Counted from the stretch's first letter, positions 27,345 to 38,813 are shown. The stretch: 64,000 nt of DNA from Enterobacter chengduensis (GCF_001984825.2 NZ_CP043318.1:3720001-3784000), one strand, 5' to 3'. The notes: generated from the letters alone by a model not told the origin. Numbers and translations: made by a program.

Positions 27345-29249
27345 TTATGCGTCTCCGCGCTCGCGCCACCAGGCGATAAGCTGCAGGTAGTTGTCCCGGA
27401 TGCGCGCCACCAGCTGCGCATCGTCAATATCGTGCTTCAGCCACGCGCGGGAGGCGTCGCCAAACAGCGTGCGCCCCACGGCGAAGCCTTTCACCAGCGC
27501 CTGCCCCGCGGCGGCCCGGAAGTCGGCGCGGAGCTGTTCCGCCGGGGCATCGAGTCCGAGGATCACCACCCCACGGCAGTGCGGATCCCGGCGTTCGATA
27601 ATTTCGCTGAGCGCCGTCCAGCCGTCGGCCGAGAGCGGCGGCAGCTTCCACCAGTCCGGGTAAATGCCCAGGTTGTAAAAGCGGGAGATGGCGCGCAGAT
27701 AAAGTTCGTCGCTGCGCGGCATGGTTGCGGGCAGGATCACCTCCAGCAGCAGCTCGTGCCCGGACTGGCAGCAGGCGTGGTACACCTCGGCGATTTTCTG
27801 CTCCTGCTCCAGGCGCAGGCCATGGGCATCTTCCGGATGGAAAAAGACCAGGCACTTCACCACGTGCTCCTGCGGCCAGCTGATAAGCTGGGTGCCGATG
27901 TTGCCGTGCTCCATTTCCAGCGGCCGGGATCCCGGCAGCTCGATGGGGCGACCAATCCACCATCCTTCCCCGGTGATGGCGTTCAGCGCGTCCTGACCAA
28001 AGGTACCGTCGCACAGCAGGCCGGCTTTGCCCTCCAGCCCGGCGCGGCTCGCCGCCTCGCGGCTGGCCTGCAGGATCAGCTGCTTTAGCGCCGGAATGCG
28101 CTTCAGCGACGCGCCGCACTGCAGCGCCATATCCTCAAGCTGGCTGCGGTGGTCGAAGGCCATCACGCACAGCTCCGGCCACTCGCGGCGGCGGGTAGTC
28201 ACCCGGTGGAGATGGTTCAGACGCGGGTCGAGATCCGGGCGCGGCACGTTCGCAGCGCGGGAGAGATAGTCATCCAGCTCGATCTTGCTCGGCATTGCCG
28301 GGGCGCAGCCGTGGCGGGAGACCACCAGCGCGCCGCAGGCGTTGGCGTAGCGGCACGCCTGCTCCCAGCCCTCGTCGTTCAGGTAGCCGCGCAGCAGGCC
28401 GGACATAAACGCGTCCCCCGCGCCGAGAACGTTCAGCACCTCCACGCGCACGCCGGTCACCGTCAGGCCGTCGTCCAGCCGGGGCGGAATGGCGTCGGTA
28501 TAGACCGAGCAGCCGAGCGCCCCGCGCTTGCAGATCAGCGCGGCTTCACTGACGGCGCGCACCTGCCCCAGCGCCGTCAGCGTATCGGTGCTGCCGCCCG
28601 CAATGTGGAACTCCTCCTCGGTGCCGACGATGACGTCGAAGAGGTGCAGCACCTCCTGCAGTTCGCGGGTGACCTTATCGGCGGCGATAAAGCGCGTTTC
28701 GCCGTCGCCCAGCGAGGTCAGCCCCCACAGCACCGGACGGTAGTCGATGTCCAGCACCGTGCGCACGCCGTGACGGCGGGCATAGCCCAGCGCCGTCAGC
28801 ACCGCCTCGCGGGTCTGCGGGTGAGAAAGGTGGGTCCCGGTGATGGCAAGACACCGTGCGGAGGCAATGTAGCTTTCGTCCACATCGCGGGCGGTAATCG
28901 CCATGTCCGCGCAGTTATCGCGATAAAAAATCAGAGGAAAGGTGTCCCGGTCTTTAATGCCGAGCAGCACCAGCGCCGTAAGGCGGTCTTTATCGGTAAT
29001 CAGATGGCTGGTATCGCAGCCCACCTGGCTGAGCTCTTCCCGCAGGAAGCGGCCCATATGTTCATCGCCGACGCGCGCCAGCATCGACGAGCGCAGGCCC
29101 TGGCGCGCGGTGCCGTACGCCACGTTGCCGGACGACCCGCCGAGGTATTTGGCGAAGCTCGACGCATCTTCCAGACGGGCGCCAATCTGCTGGCTGTAGA
29201 GGTCTACCGCCACGCGGCCCATGCATATCACATCAAACTGCTTTTCCAC
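27345..29249 (-). CDS. iolC: 5-dehydro-2-deoxygluconokinase fused to a DUF2090 aldolase-like domain
   Basis: 634 residues in two parts. Residues 1 to about 325 are a PfkB sugar kinase, with GGSSGNVA at about 37-44 and the catalytic GAGDA at 276-280; this phosphorylates 5-dehydro-2-deoxygluconate. Residues from about 345 form a DUF2090 domain, a class-I-aldolase-like barrel beginning ELCVMAFDHRSQLEDMA. No separate iolJ aldolase gene is present in the cluster, so the second domain probably cleaves the phosphorylated product to malonate semialdehyde and dihydroxyacetone phosphate. This fusion is common in proteobacteria. The next gene, iolE, starts after the stop with a 12-base gap. Confidence 0.93.
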   Translation of the reverse strand: MEKQFDVICMGRVAVDLYSQQIGARLEDASSFAKYLGGSSGNVAYGTARQGLRSSMLARVGDEHMGRFLREELSQVGCDTSHLITDKDRLTALVLLGIKDRDTFPLIFYRDNCADMAITARDVDESYIASARCLAITGTHLSHPQTREAVLTALGYARRHGVRTVLDIDYRPVLWGLTSLGDGETRFIAADKVTRELQEVLHLFDVIVGTEEEFHIAGGSTDTLTALGQVRAVSEAALICKRGALGCSVYTDAIPPRLDDGLTVTGVRVEVLNVLGAGDAFMSGLLRGYLNDEGWEQACRYANACGALVVSRHGCAPAMPSKIELDDYLSRAANVPRPDLDPRLNHLHRVTTRRREWPELCVMAFDHRSQLEDMALQCGASLKRIPALKQLILQASREAASRAGLEGKAGLLCDGTFGQDALNAITGEGWWIGRPIELPGSRPLEMEHGNIGTQLISWPQEHVVKCLVFFHPEDAHGLRLEQEQKIAEVYHACCQSGHELLLEVILPATMPRSDELYLRAISRFYNLGIYPDWWKLPPLSADGWTALSEIIERRDPHCRGVVILGLDAPAEQLRADFRAAAGQALVKGFAVGRTLFGDASRAWLKHDIDDAQLVARIRDNYLQLIAWWRERGDA

Positions 29250-29261
29250 GTTGAACCCTCT

Positions 29262-30395
29262 TCAGACAATGTCGTTCACGTTCAGCCAGCGGCCTTCCCG
29301 GTGCGAGAGCGCGATCGCGTCCAGCACGCGCGACACCTTCCAGCCCTCTTCGAAGTCCGGCCACATCGGCGCGTCGGCGGCAATCCCGTCCACCAGGTCG
29401 CGCACCTCCACTGTTTTTTGATCGTTAAAGCCTATCCCGTGGCCCGCGCCCATGCAGAACGCGGCGTAGTCCGGGTGCGACGGGCCGACGAGCAGCGTGC
29501 GGAACCCCTGACGGTTCACCGGGTCGTCATGCAGATAGAGCTTCAGCTCGGCCATGCGCTCCTGGGTGAAGCTGATGGCGCCTTTCGTGCCGGTGATGAC
29601 GTACGACAGCCCCATCTTGCGGCCGCAGGCGACGCGGGAGGTTTCAATGACGCCCTGCGCCCCGCCCGCGAAGCGCACCATCGCGTGGGCCTGATCCTCG
29701 TTTTCGACGGCAACCATCTCCGACGATCCGGCCTTCGCCGGGCGCGCCGGGACCACGATCTTCAGGTCGCCGCAGACCTGCTCGATATCCCCCACCAGGT
29801 ACTGGGCCATATTGACGATATGCGCCGCGAGATCGCCCAGCGCCCCCAGCCCGGCGGTCTCCTTAAAGCAGTGCCAGTGGATCGGCGAAAGCGGGTCGGC
29901 CATATAGTCTTCGTTGTGGGTGCCGTAGAAGTGGATCACCTCGCCAATCTCGCCGCGCGCGATAATCTCCTTCGCCAGCTGCGCGGTCGGGTTCTTCATG
30001 TAGTTGAACCCCACCAGCGTTTTCACCCCGGCCCGCTTCGCGGCGTCGACCATCTCGCGCGCGTCGTGGGCGCTCAGCGCCAGCGGCTTCTCAGAGTAAA
30101 CGTGCTTGCCGTGGCGGATCGCCTCCAGCGCCATCTCTTTATGCAGGTGGTTGGGCGAGCAAATATCCACCACGTCAATGGCCGGGTCGGCCACCAGCGC
30201 CCGCCAGTCGCCGGTGGAGCGGTTAAAGCCAAACGCCCACGCGCGCGCTGCCGCCAGCTCCGGCGTGACTTCCGCCACCATCTCGCGCACCAGCCTGCCG
30301 CGCAGGTTGAACACCGTCGGGGCCTGGGCATAGGCGATGGCGTGCGCCTTGCCGATATACCCGGTGCCAATTAATCCAATACGAACCTCTTTCAT
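29262..30395 (-). CDS. Gfo/Idh/MocA family oxidoreductase, probable inositol-isomer dehydrogenase
   Basis: A 377-residue NAD(P)-dependent oxidoreductase. The Rossmann motif GLIGTGYIGKAH opens the protein, the lysine motif YSEKPLAL lies near residue 97, and a longer C-terminal beta domain follows. Its place inside the inositol operon, between the ABC permease and iolC genes, suggests oxidation of scyllo-inositol or another inositol isomer or glycoside. The substrate cannot be read from the sequence. The start at 30395 (MKEVRIGLIG) was chosen over an ATG four codons upstream, because the latter overlaps the permease stop. Confidence 0.85.
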   Translation of the reverse strand: MKEVRIGLIGTGYIGKAHAIAYAQAPTVFNLRGRLVREMVAEVTPELAAARAWAFGFNRSTGDWRALVADPAIDVVDICSPNHLHKEMALEAIRHGKHVYSEKPLALSAHDAREMVDAAKRAGVKTLVGFNYMKNPTAQLAKEIIARGEIGEVIHFYGTHNEDYMADPLSPIHWHCFKETAGLGALGDLAAHIVNMAQYLVGDIEQVCGDLKIVVPARPAKAGSSEMVAVENEDQAHAMVRFAGGAQGVIETSRVACGRKMGLSYVITGTKGAISFTQERMAELKLYLHDDPVNRQGFRTLLVGPSHPDYAAFCMGAGHGIGFNDQKTVEVRDLVDGIAADAPMWPDFEEGWKVSRVLDAIALSHREGRWLNVNDIV

Positions 30396-30403
30396 CGCTA
30401 TCC

Positions 30404-31432
30404 TCACAGTGCGCCGCGACGGCTCTTGGCGTAGGTGTCAAACGCCACCGCCAGAACGATAATTAATCCGGTGATAATCTGCTGGTAGTAGGCCGAGACG
30501 TTCATCAGCACCAGGCCGTTAATCAGAATACCCATGATGATGGAGCCGATAATGGTGCCGCCGATGCGCCCGTAGCCGCCCATCAGCGAGGTGCCGCCAA
30601 TCACCACCGAGGCAATGACGCGCAGCTCAAAGGAGATCCCGGCCACCGCCTCGGCGCTTCCCAGACGGGCGCTCAGAATGAAGCCCGCCAGCCCCGCCAG
30701 GCAGCCAATCAGCACGTAGACGCTGACCAGCACGCGCTTGACGTTCACCCCCGCCAGGCGCGCCGCCTCCGGGTTACCGCCGATGGCGTAGACGAAGCGG
30801 CCCCAGCGGGTTTTATGCAGCGCCAGATAGCCGCCGAGGGCGACGAGGGCGAAGATCCAGATCGGAATGGAGATGCCGAGCAGCTCCCCGCGCCCCCACC
30901 AGCGGTAGCCCTGATCGAAACCGGCAATCGGCGCGCCGTCGTTAATCACCAGCGTCAGGCCGCGCCAGATGGTCATCCCGCCGAGGGTCACGATGAACGG
31001 CGGCAGGCGCAGGCGGGTCACGCCCAGCCCGTGCAGGAAGCCAATCGCCGTGCCCATCGCCAGACAAATCCCCAGCCCGATTAGCCAGCTCATGCCGCCC
31101 CAGGCGTTCGGGTCGACGGTGGTGAAGTTGTCGCCCTTAATCACGTACGCCGCGGTCATGGCGCACACCGCCAGAATGGAGCCCACGGAGAGGTCGATCC
31201 CGGCGGTGAGAATGACGAAGGTCATCCCCACGGCCATGATCCCGTAGATGGAGACTTCGGTCAGAATGTTGAAAATATTGCGCTCAGAGAAAAAGTTGCT
31301 GTTCTGCGACTGGAAGAAGATCAGCAGCAGGATCATGAAAATCAGCACCCCGAAGCGCTCGAAGAAGGCGATGGGATCGATGCGTCCGGCGCGTTTGGCC
31401 GGGGCCTGCGTTTTAGTAATCATCTGCGTCAT
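30404..31432 (-). CDS. Sugar ABC transporter permease (probable inositol importer)
   Basis: A 342-residue integral membrane protein of the RbsC/AraH class, with the usual series of hydrophobic helices. It has the ISLSVGS-like motif (TAGIDLSVGSILA) and the EAA-like loop ASVVIGGTSLMGGYGRIGGT, which contacts the ATPase. It is flanked by the ATPase and binding-protein genes on one side and iol enzymes on the other, so myo-inositol is the likely substrate. It begins 12 bases after the ATPase stop. Confidence 0.9.
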   Translation of the reverse strand: MTQMITKTQAPAKRAGRIDPIAFFERFGVLIFMILLLIFFQSQNSNFFSERNIFNILTEVSIYGIMAVGMTFVILTAGIDLSVGSILAVCAMTAAYVIKGDNFTTVDPNAWGGMSWLIGLGICLAMGTAIGFLHGLGVTRLRLPPFIVTLGGMTIWRGLTLVINDGAPIAGFDQGYRWWGRGELLGISIPIWIFALVALGGYLALHKTRWGRFVYAIGGNPEAARLAGVNVKRVLVSVYVLIGCLAGLAGFILSARLGSAEAVAGISFELRVIASVVIGGTSLMGGYGRIGGTIIGSIIMGILINGLVLMNVSAYYQQIITGLIIVLAVAFDTYAKSRRGAL

Positions 31433-31443
31433 GAGAAACTCCG

Positions 31444-32991
31444 TTATGCCGCGTTCAGGGCGTTGTGGTTGATGGCCATCATCGTCATCAGCCGTTCTTC
31501 ATTAGCGTCGTCACCGTGGATCTCACCGGTCACCCGCCCTTCGCTGAGGGTGATGATCCGATCGGACACCGCCATCACTTCCGGCAGATCGGAGGAGATC
31601 ACGATCACCGCCACGCCCTTTTTCGCCATGTCAAAGAGCACCTGGTGCACTTCCGATTTGGTCCCCACGTCGATGCCGCGCGTCGGCTCATCGACGATCA
31701 GCACCCGCGGGTTGAGCGCCATGCAGCGCGCGAGGATCACCTTTTGCTGGTTGCCGCCGGAGAGCTTGCGCACCTCCTGCGCGCTGTTGACCATCTTGAT
31801 CTGCAGCGCCTTGCGGTAGGACTCAATCAGGTCGTCCTCTTTGCGGGTGTTCACGAACCAGCGCCACTGCAGCAGCGAAGAGAGGCAGGAGAGCGACAGG
31901 TTGTCGCGGATCGACAGCCCCAGCACCGCCCCCTCTTTTTTGCGGTCTTCCGGCACCAGCGCCACGCCCTGATCGAGGGCATAGAGCGGGTCGCGCGGCT
32001 GGTAAGGCACGCCGTCCAGCTCAAAGCTGCCGGAGGTAAACGCATCTGCGCCGAACAGGCAGCGCGCCACCTCGGTACGCCCCGCGCCCACCAGCCCGGC
32101 AATGCCCAGCACTTCCCCGGCGTGGACGTGGAAGCTGATGTCGTGCAGGGCGATGCCGTGCGGATCCAGCGGCGGCTTTTCGCGGCTCAGCCCCTTCACC
32201 GCCAGGCGGACGGGTTTGTCCTCATGATGCGTTTCGCTGGCGGGGCGACGGTTAAAGGCCACGTCGCGACCGACCATCAGGCGGATCAGCTGTTCGACGT
32301 TGGTCTCCGCCACCGCGCCGGTGCCGGTGAAGCGGCCGTCCTGGAAAACGGTGAAGCGATCGCAGAGCTGAAAAACTTCGTGCAGGCGGTGGGTGACGTA
32401 AATAATGCTCACCCCGCGGTTTTTAAGCTCGCGCACCACGCGGTGCAGGCTTTCCACCTCGCTGTCGCTCAGCGCGGCGGACGGTTCGTCCATGATAATC
32501 AGCCTGGCGTTGAGGGTCAGCGCCCGGGCGATCTCCACCATCTGCTGCTGGGCGACGCTCAGGCGGGCGACCGGCGTGGTCGGCGCGACGTTCAGCTGCA
32601 GGTAGTCGAGAATGACCTGCGCCTCCTGGTTAACCGCCTTTTCGTCAACGATCAGGTTACGCCTGCGCGGCTCGCGCCCGAGAAACATGTTTTCCGCGAC
32701 GGTCATGTTGGGCAGCAGGTTGAATTCCTGGTAGATGGTGATAATGCCCTTGTTCTGCCGCTCAACGGGGGAGTCGTCCACCGGCAGCGTTTCGCCGTTG
32801 AACCAGATCTCCCCGCGCGTTTGCGGCTGCGCGCCCGCGAGCGCCTTCAGCAGCGTGGATTTTCCCGCCCCGTTTTCCCCCAGCAGGGCGTGAATTTCGC
32901 CCGCGCCGACGGTCAGCTGAGCGCTGCTCAGCGCCCAGACGCCGGAAAAGCTTTTCGCCAGGTCGGTCACTTTCAGTAAGGGTTGCGACAT
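31444..32991 (-). CDS. Sugar ABC transporter ATP-binding protein (probable inositol importer)
   Basis: A 515-residue double ATPase of the RbsA/MglA type. The first domain has the Walker A motif GENGAGKST, signature LSVAQQQMVEIARAL and Walker B LIIMDEPSAAL. The second has the degenerate Walker A GLVGAGRTEVAR, signature LSGGNQQKVILARC and LIVDEPTRGIDVGTK. The start at 32991 follows a strong aggaggag sequence; an ATG six codons upstream was rejected. It forms an importer with the permease and binding-protein genes on either side. Confidence 0.92.
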   Translation of the reverse strand: MSQPLLKVTDLAKSFSGVWALSSAQLTVGAGEIHALLGENGAGKSTLLKALAGAQPQTRGEIWFNGETLPVDDSPVERQNKGIITIYQEFNLLPNMTVAENMFLGREPRRRNLIVDEKAVNQEAQVILDYLQLNVAPTTPVARLSVAQQQMVEIARALTLNARLIIMDEPSAALSDSEVESLHRVVRELKNRGVSIIYVTHRLHEVFQLCDRFTVFQDGRFTGTGAVAETNVEQLIRLMVGRDVAFNRRPASETHHEDKPVRLAVKGLSREKPPLDPHGIALHDISFHVHAGEVLGIAGLVGAGRTEVARCLFGADAFTSGSFELDGVPYQPRDPLYALDQGVALVPEDRKKEGAVLGLSIRDNLSLSCLSSLLQWRWFVNTRKEDDLIESYRKALQIKMVNSAQEVRKLSGGNQQKVILARCMALNPRVLIVDEPTRGIDVGTKSEVHQVLFDMAKKGVAVIVISSDLPEVMAVSDRIITLSEGRVTGEIHGDDANEERLMTMMAINHNALNAA

Positions 32992-33039
32992 CGGTCTGCT
33001 CCTCCTCATGATGAGCCGCCGGAGGCGGCTCGGGACTTA

Positions 33040-33969
33040 TCAGTTACCGGCCTCACCGATACGCTCGGCCTGCTGCAGGTTCTCTTTGGTGATCAGGGTC
33101 GGCGGGTAGTCGGCCCCGGTGATGGCTTTCTTCTCGCGCACGTTGGCCACCAGCTGGCTCATCGCCGTCTGCACCGCAAAGCCCGGACGCTGGTCCGCCG
33201 TTACCGCCAGCCAGCCGTCGCGCACGCGGGCCAGCGCTTCCGGTACCGCATCAAAGCCGGTGACCAGAATTTCGCCCGGCTTCACGCCCTGGCTCTGCAG
33301 GGCTTCAATCGCCCCCAGCGCCATATCGTCGTTGGCGGAGAGGATCACCTGCGGGCGTTTCGGCAGCGAGGGCAGCACGCTTTCCACAATGCGCATCCCT
33401 TCCGAACGCATCCAGTTGCCGGTCTGATCGGCGACGATCCTGTACTTCTCCCCGCCTGCCTTCAGGCTGTCGCGGATCCCTTTGGTGCGTTCAATGTTGG
33501 AGGAGGAGCCCGGCTGGCCGGTCAGCAGAATGATGTCCGCGCCGTTGGGGAATTTGCTTTTGACGAAGTCGCCAACCGCCTGGCCGCCCTTGTAGTTGTT
33601 GGCGCCAAAGTGCGGCACTTTTTTCTGGCTGTCCACGGAGCGGTCAAGGGTGACCACCGGCAGCTTCGCATCCTGAATTTCATCCACCGCGCTGGAGACC
33701 GCGTTCACGTCGTTTGGGGAGACGATAAAGCCCTGCGCCCCGCGGGTGATGGCGTTTTCCAGGTCAGCCACCTGCTTCGGCGAGCTGCCCTGCCCGTCCA
33801 GCACCTGAAGCTTCACGCCCATCTCTTTTGCGGCTTTCACCGCCGTGCGCTGCATGTGAACTTCAAACGGCATGGCCAGGTTTGGCGTACTGAAAACAAT
33901 TTGCTCGTTTTCGGCGAGGGCGGCCCCGGACGTCATGGCGATGAGGGCGGCTACGATCAGTTTTTTCAT
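33040..33969 (-). CDS. Periplasmic sugar-binding protein (probable inositol importer)
   Basis: A 309-residue substrate-binding protein of the RbsB-like family, with a signal peptide cleaved after Ala19 (SGAALA-EN). Two-lobe features include FSTPNLAMPFEVHMQ, VTLDRSV, LTGQPGSSSNIERTKGIRD and LSANDDMALGAIEAL. It delivers its ligand to the neighbouring permease. By position directly after iolG and before the ATPase, the ligand is probably myo-inositol; ribose-type sugars are the fallback. Confidence 0.92.
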   Translation of the reverse strand: MKKLIVAALIAMTSGAALAENEQIVFSTPNLAMPFEVHMQRTAVKAAKEMGVKLQVLDGQGSSPKQVADLENAITRGAQGFIVSPNDVNAVSSAVDEIQDAKLPVVTLDRSVDSQKKVPHFGANNYKGGQAVGDFVKSKFPNGADIILLTGQPGSSSNIERTKGIRDSLKAGGEKYRIVADQTGNWMRSEGMRIVESVLPSLPKRPQVILSANDDMALGAIEALQSQGVKPGEILVTGFDAVPEALARVRDGWLAVTADQRPGFAVQTAMSQLVANVREKKAITGADYPPTLITKENLQQAERIGEAGN

Positions 33970-34000
33970 TATTATGTCTCTCTGTGTAGGGTGGTTGTGT

Positions 34001-34987
34001 TTAGAGGACGATCTCGCGCTGGCTGCGCAGCGACTCCAGCGCCTTATCCGCGAGGTACAGCGCACGTTCACCATCATCGCCGCTGCAGTCAGGCACCGCT
34101 TCGCCGCGCAGGACCGCAACAAAGTGTTCCCATTCCGCGGCGTAAGCGGATTTATAGCGCTGCAGGAAGAAGTGTTCCGGCAGCGCGCTGGTGCAGCCCT
34201 GTTTGCCGTAGTGCTGCACCTGATTTTCCAGAATGTTGCCCGCGCACAGCAGCCCTTCGGAGCCGTGCAGCTCCAGACGCTGGTCGTATCCATAGGAAGA
34301 GCGGCGGCTGTTGACGATGGTGGCCATCGCGCCGGAGGCGTATTTCAGAACGATAAACGCGGTATCGATATCCCCCGCCTCGCCAATCGCCGGATCCACC
34401 AGGTTGCTGCCCTGGGCATACACCGACACCGGCTCTTCGCCCAGGATGAAGCGCGCCATATCAAAGTCGTGAATGGTCATATCGCGGAACATGCCGCCGG
34501 AGACGCGCACGTACTCCGCAGGCGGCGGGGACGGGTCGCGGGAGATAATCAGCAGCGATTCCGGCTTGCCGATGCGCCCAGCCTGCGCGTCGGTTTTCAC
34601 CCGGCGGAACTGCGGGTCAAAGCGGCGGTTAAAGCCGATGAACAGCGGCACGTCGTACTCTTTGACCACCTTCAGGCAGTCGCGCACTCGGGCGAGGTCA
34701 AGGTGTACCGGCTTTTCGCAGAAGATGGCCTTGCCGTGGCGGGCGGCCATTTCAATCAGGTCCGCATGGGTATCGGTGGCAGAGGCGATCAGCACGGCGT
34801 GAACGTTAGGGTCGGTCATCGCCTCCTCCAGGCTCTGCTGGCGGGCCTGGTACTGCGCGGCGAGACGGGTGGCAAATTCCTGATTCGGGTCAACCACGGA
34901 CCAGAGCGTGGTCGCGCCGTGGCTGGCGATGTTAGCTGCATGTACCTGGCCAATTCGGCCAGCGCCCAGTAAAGCAATGTTAAACAT
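34001..34987 (-). CDS. iolG: Inositol 2-dehydrogenase
   Basis: IolG carries out the first step of myo-inositol catabolism, NAD-dependent oxidation to 2-keto-myo-inositol. The 328 residues begin with the Rossmann motif GAGRIG (8-13). The catalytic lysine is in EKP (91-93) and the Asp/His pair in MTIHDFDMARF. This is the promoter-proximal gene of an eight-gene operon through iolB. An operator/promoter block shared with iolA lies 38 bases upstream of its start. Confidence 0.95.
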   Translation of the reverse strand: MFNIALLGAGRIGQVHAANIASHGATTLWSVVDPNQEFATRLAAQYQARQQSLEEAMTDPNVHAVLIASATDTHADLIEMAARHGKAIFCEKPVHLDLARVRDCLKVVKEYDVPLFIGFNRRFDPQFRRVKTDAQAGRIGKPESLLIISRDPSPPPAEYVRVSGGMFRDMTIHDFDMARFILGEEPVSVYAQGSNLVDPAIGEAGDIDTAFIVLKYASGAMATIVNSRRSSYGYDQRLELHGSEGLLCAGNILENQVQHYGKQGCTSALPEHFFLQRYKSAYAAEWEHFVAVLRGEAVPDCSGDDGERALYLADKALESLRSQREIVL

Positions 34988-35024
34988 AACGGCTCCCGGT
35001 GTTGGTGAATGCTGTGAACTAACG

Positions 35025-35054
35025 ACACTATAAATAAAACATTTATTTCATTTT
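35025..35054 (-). promoter_or_regulatory. iolG promoter/operator block shared with iolA
   Basis: This 30-base stretch is identical at 25 positions to 38784-38813 ahead of iolA. It contains a TATAGT -10-like element (minus strand) and a near-palindrome of the form TGRAAYAWWTRTTYCA. It is a probable IolR (RpiR-type) site. Confidence 0.6.
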
Positions 35055-35119
35055 TATAAATAGTGAAAATTATGTTTTTGAGTGTGGGTTAACACTTTTG
35101 AGATGAATGAGATAAATTT

Positions 35120-35135
35120 TGTTATCAATCTCACA
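35120..35135. promoter_or_regulatory. CRP-like site upstream of iolG
   Basis: On the minus strand, TGTGAGATTGATAACA matches TGTGA-N6-TCACA at nine of ten conserved positions. It is about 140 bases upstream of the iolG start. Confidence 0.4.
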
Positions 35136-35157
35136 ACATGAGAGGGCGTGCGGCAAC

Positions 35158-35253
35158 TCCCCTCACCCCGGCCCTCTCCCCAAAGGGGCGAGGGAGAAAA
35201 GAGTGCACCAAACACTCCCCTCTCCCCGTTGGGGAGAGGGTTAGGGTGAGGGG
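35158..35253. repeat. Inverted pair of GGGAGAGGG-type palindromes
   Basis: Copy one, 35158-35196: cccctcaccccggccctctcccc with a facing ggggcgaggg. Copy two, 35217-35253: cccctctccccgttggggag, agggttagggtgagggg. The two copies face each other across about 20 bases. The same family occurs singly at 1139-1170. Confidence 0.8.
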
Positions 35254-35288
35254 AAAATGAAATGAAAATTTCGTTACGGCGGAAAAAC

Positions 35289-37214
35289 TTAATACTGGCG
35301 GGCTTTTTTCACCTGCGCCAGAGTGTGCTCCGCGGCTTCACGCACGGCAGAAGCCTCTGCCACCTGCGCGTCGCCGGTTCGCCACCAGGAGGCGTAATCG
35401 TGGGTCATGGTCTTCGGCAGCACCTTGATGTCCAGCAGCGTCGGGCCCGGATGCGCGCGCGACGCCTCCAGCGCCGCCAGCAGGCTTTGCTCGTCGTGTA
35501 CCCGCCACGCGCGACAGCCGTAGCTTTCCGCGTTTTGCGCAAAGTCGACCTTCACCAGCGGCCCGTCGAGACGCCCGGTTTCCGGGTTGCGCTGGCGGTT
35601 TTCGGTGCCAAAGCTGCCCATGCCGTGCCCCATCTGCAGGTTGTTAATGCAGCCGAAGCTGGCGTTATCAAACAGCAGGACGGTGACCTTAATGCCCTCC
35701 TGAACGGCGGTTTGCAGCTCGGAGTGCAGCATCATGTAGGAGCCATCCCCCACCATGGCGTACACCGGCAGCTCGGGCCTGGCGAGCTTCGCGCCGATGG
35801 CCGCCGCAATCTCGTAGCCCATGCAGGAGTAGCCGTACTCCAGGTGATAGCTGTCCGGCGTTTTAACCTGCCAGAGGCGCTGTAAATCCCCCGGCAGCGA
35901 ACCGGCCGCGCCCACCACAACGGCATTATCTTCAACATGCTGGTTGATCAGCCCCAGCACCCGCGTTTGGGTCAGGCGGGTGTTGAGCGTCTCGCCGTAT
36001 TCCGCCAGCTGCGCGTCCAGGTGCCCCGCCACCTCGGGCGCGTCGTCCGGACGCCACTGGCGATCCCACAGGCGGCGGCACTCGTCGCGCCAGGCGGATT
36101 TCGCCTCGGCAATTTTCTCCCCCCAGCCGCTGCGGTAATCGCCGAGCGCCTGGGTCAATGCCTGCAGCCCGGTCTGGGCATCGGCAACCAGCGAGGTGGC
36201 GTCCAGCTTCAGGGCGTCGAACTCCGCCACGTTCAGCAGCAGGAATTCGACGTCCGGATGGGAGAAGAGCGCCTTGGAGCCGGTGGTAAAGTCGGTCAGG
36301 CGCGTGCCGATGCCGATCACCAGATCGGCCTGCGGCGCGAGCTGGTTGGCCGCCAGTCCCCCCGTCACCCCGACGCCGCCCAGATTAAGTGGGTGATCAC
36401 TTACCAGCGCGCCCTTCCCGGCCTGGGTTTCGGCAAACGGCAGCTGCAGCGTCTCGACAAATTTGCGAAACGCCTCATGCGCGCCGGAGTAGCGCACCCC
36501 GCCGCCGCACACCACCAGCGGGCGACGCTTGCGGGCGATCAGCGCCCGCGCCTGCGCCAGACGCTGCGGATCGGGCGGACGACGCTCGATGTGGTGCACG
36601 CGACGCGCGAAAAAGCTCAGCGGATAGTCCCAGGCCTCGCCCTGCACGTCCTGCGGCAGGCAGATAGTCACCGCCCCGGTATCTGCCGGGTCAGTAAGCG
36701 TTCGCATCGCGCTGAGCATGGCGCTCATCAGCTGCTCGGGACGGTTGATGCGGTCCCAGTAGCGGGAGACCGGACGGAAGCAGTCGTTGGTGCTGATGCT
36801 GAGATCGTGATACTGCTCGATCTGCTGCAGCACCGGGTCCGGCTGGCGGCTGGCGTAGATATCGCCCGGCAGCAATAGCAGCGGAATGCGGTTAGCCGTG
36901 GCGGTGGCCGCGGCGGTCACCATGTTGGCCGCCCCCGGCCCGACGGAGGAGGTGACGGCAAAGATCCGCTGACGGCGGTGCTGTTTGGCAAATCCCGTCG
37001 CCATATGGGCAATGCCCTGCTCGTTGCAGCCCTGCATCACCTGCAGATGGCCCGGATCCTGCTCCAGCGCCTGGCCGATGCCGAGCACGTTACCGTGCCC
37101 AAAAATGGTGGCGACGCCCTCCACGAAGGGCGTTTCGTTGCCGTCCACGCTGACGTACTGTTGATTCAGGAACCGGACCAGCGCCTGGGCCATGGTCATA
37201 CGTTCGGTTTGCAT
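35289..37214 (-). CDS. iolD: 3D-(3,5/4)-trihydroxycyclohexane-1,2-dione acylhydrolase
   Basis: A thiamine-diphosphate-dependent hydrolase that opens the inositol-derived ring dione to 5-deoxy-glucuronate. The 641 residues follow the acetolactate-synthase-like three-domain plan. The catalytic glutamate region is near residue 65 ([17 protein letters not shown]). The TPP/Mg motif [16 protein letters not shown], continuing to [11 protein letters not shown], lies near 487. It is 11 bases downstream of the iolA stop, so iolA-iolD form a separate two-gene operon from the iolG operon. Confidence 0.95.
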   Translation of the reverse strand: MQTERMTMAQALVRFLNQQYVSVDGNETPFVEGVATIFGHGNVLGIGQALEQDPGHLQVMQGCNEQGIAHMATGFAKQHRRQRIFAVTSSVGPGAANMVTAAATATANRIPLLLLPGDIYASRQPDPVLQQIEQYHDLSISTNDCFRPVSRYWDRINRPEQLMSAMLSAMRTLTDPADTGAVTICLPQDVQGEAWDYPLSFFARRVHHIERRPPDPQRLAQARALIARKRRPLVVCGGGVRYSGAHEAFRKFVETLQLPFAETQAGKGALVSDHPLNLGGVGVTGGLAANQLAPQADLVIGIGTRLTDFTTGSKALFSHPDVEFLLLNVAEFDALKLDATSLVADAQTGLQALTQALGDYRSGWGEKIAEAKSAWRDECRRLWDRQWRPDDAPEVAGHLDAQLAEYGETLNTRLTQTRVLGLINQHVEDNAVVVGAAGSLPGDLQRLWQVKTPDSYHLEYGYSCMGYEIAAAIGAKLARPELPVYAMVGDGSYMMLHSELQTAVQEGIKVTVLLFDNASFGCINNLQMGHGMGSFGTENRQRNPETGRLDGPLVKVDFAQNAESYGCRAWRVHDEQSLLAALEASRAHPGPTLLDIKVLPKTMTHDYASWWRTGDAQVAEASAVREAAEHTLAQVKKARQY

Positions 37215-37225
37215 AAAACCTCCTG

Positions 37226-38731
<1,506 letters not shown>

Positions 38732-38783
38732 CCTTAACCTCTCGCTGTTGATACGTGACTGTGACCTGAACGCTGTGTACTGA

Positions 38784-38813
38784 ACACTATACATGAAACA
38801 AATATTCCATTTT
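38784..38813 (-). promoter_or_regulatory. iolA promoter/operator block
   Basis: It contains the near-palindrome TGAAACAAATATTCCA (38794-38809) and, on the minus strand, TATAGT at its downstream end. It is 53 bases upstream of the iolA start and 25/30 identical to the iolG block at 35025-35054. Confidence 0.6.

Larger units (their letters stand above)
34988..35288. other. 300-base gap between iolG and iolD
   Basis: It holds the iolG promoter/operator block (35025-35054), a CRP-like site (35120-35135) and an inverted pair of GGGAGAGGG-type palindromes (35158-35253). No coding sequence was seen. Confidence 0.6.

Noticed and set aside
28149..30374. 741-residue open frame on the plus strand opposite iolC and the iol oxidoreductase
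   Set aside because: It is the antisense shadow of two clear enzymes in GC-rich DNA. Its protein is Arg/His/Gln-rich with no recognisable domain.
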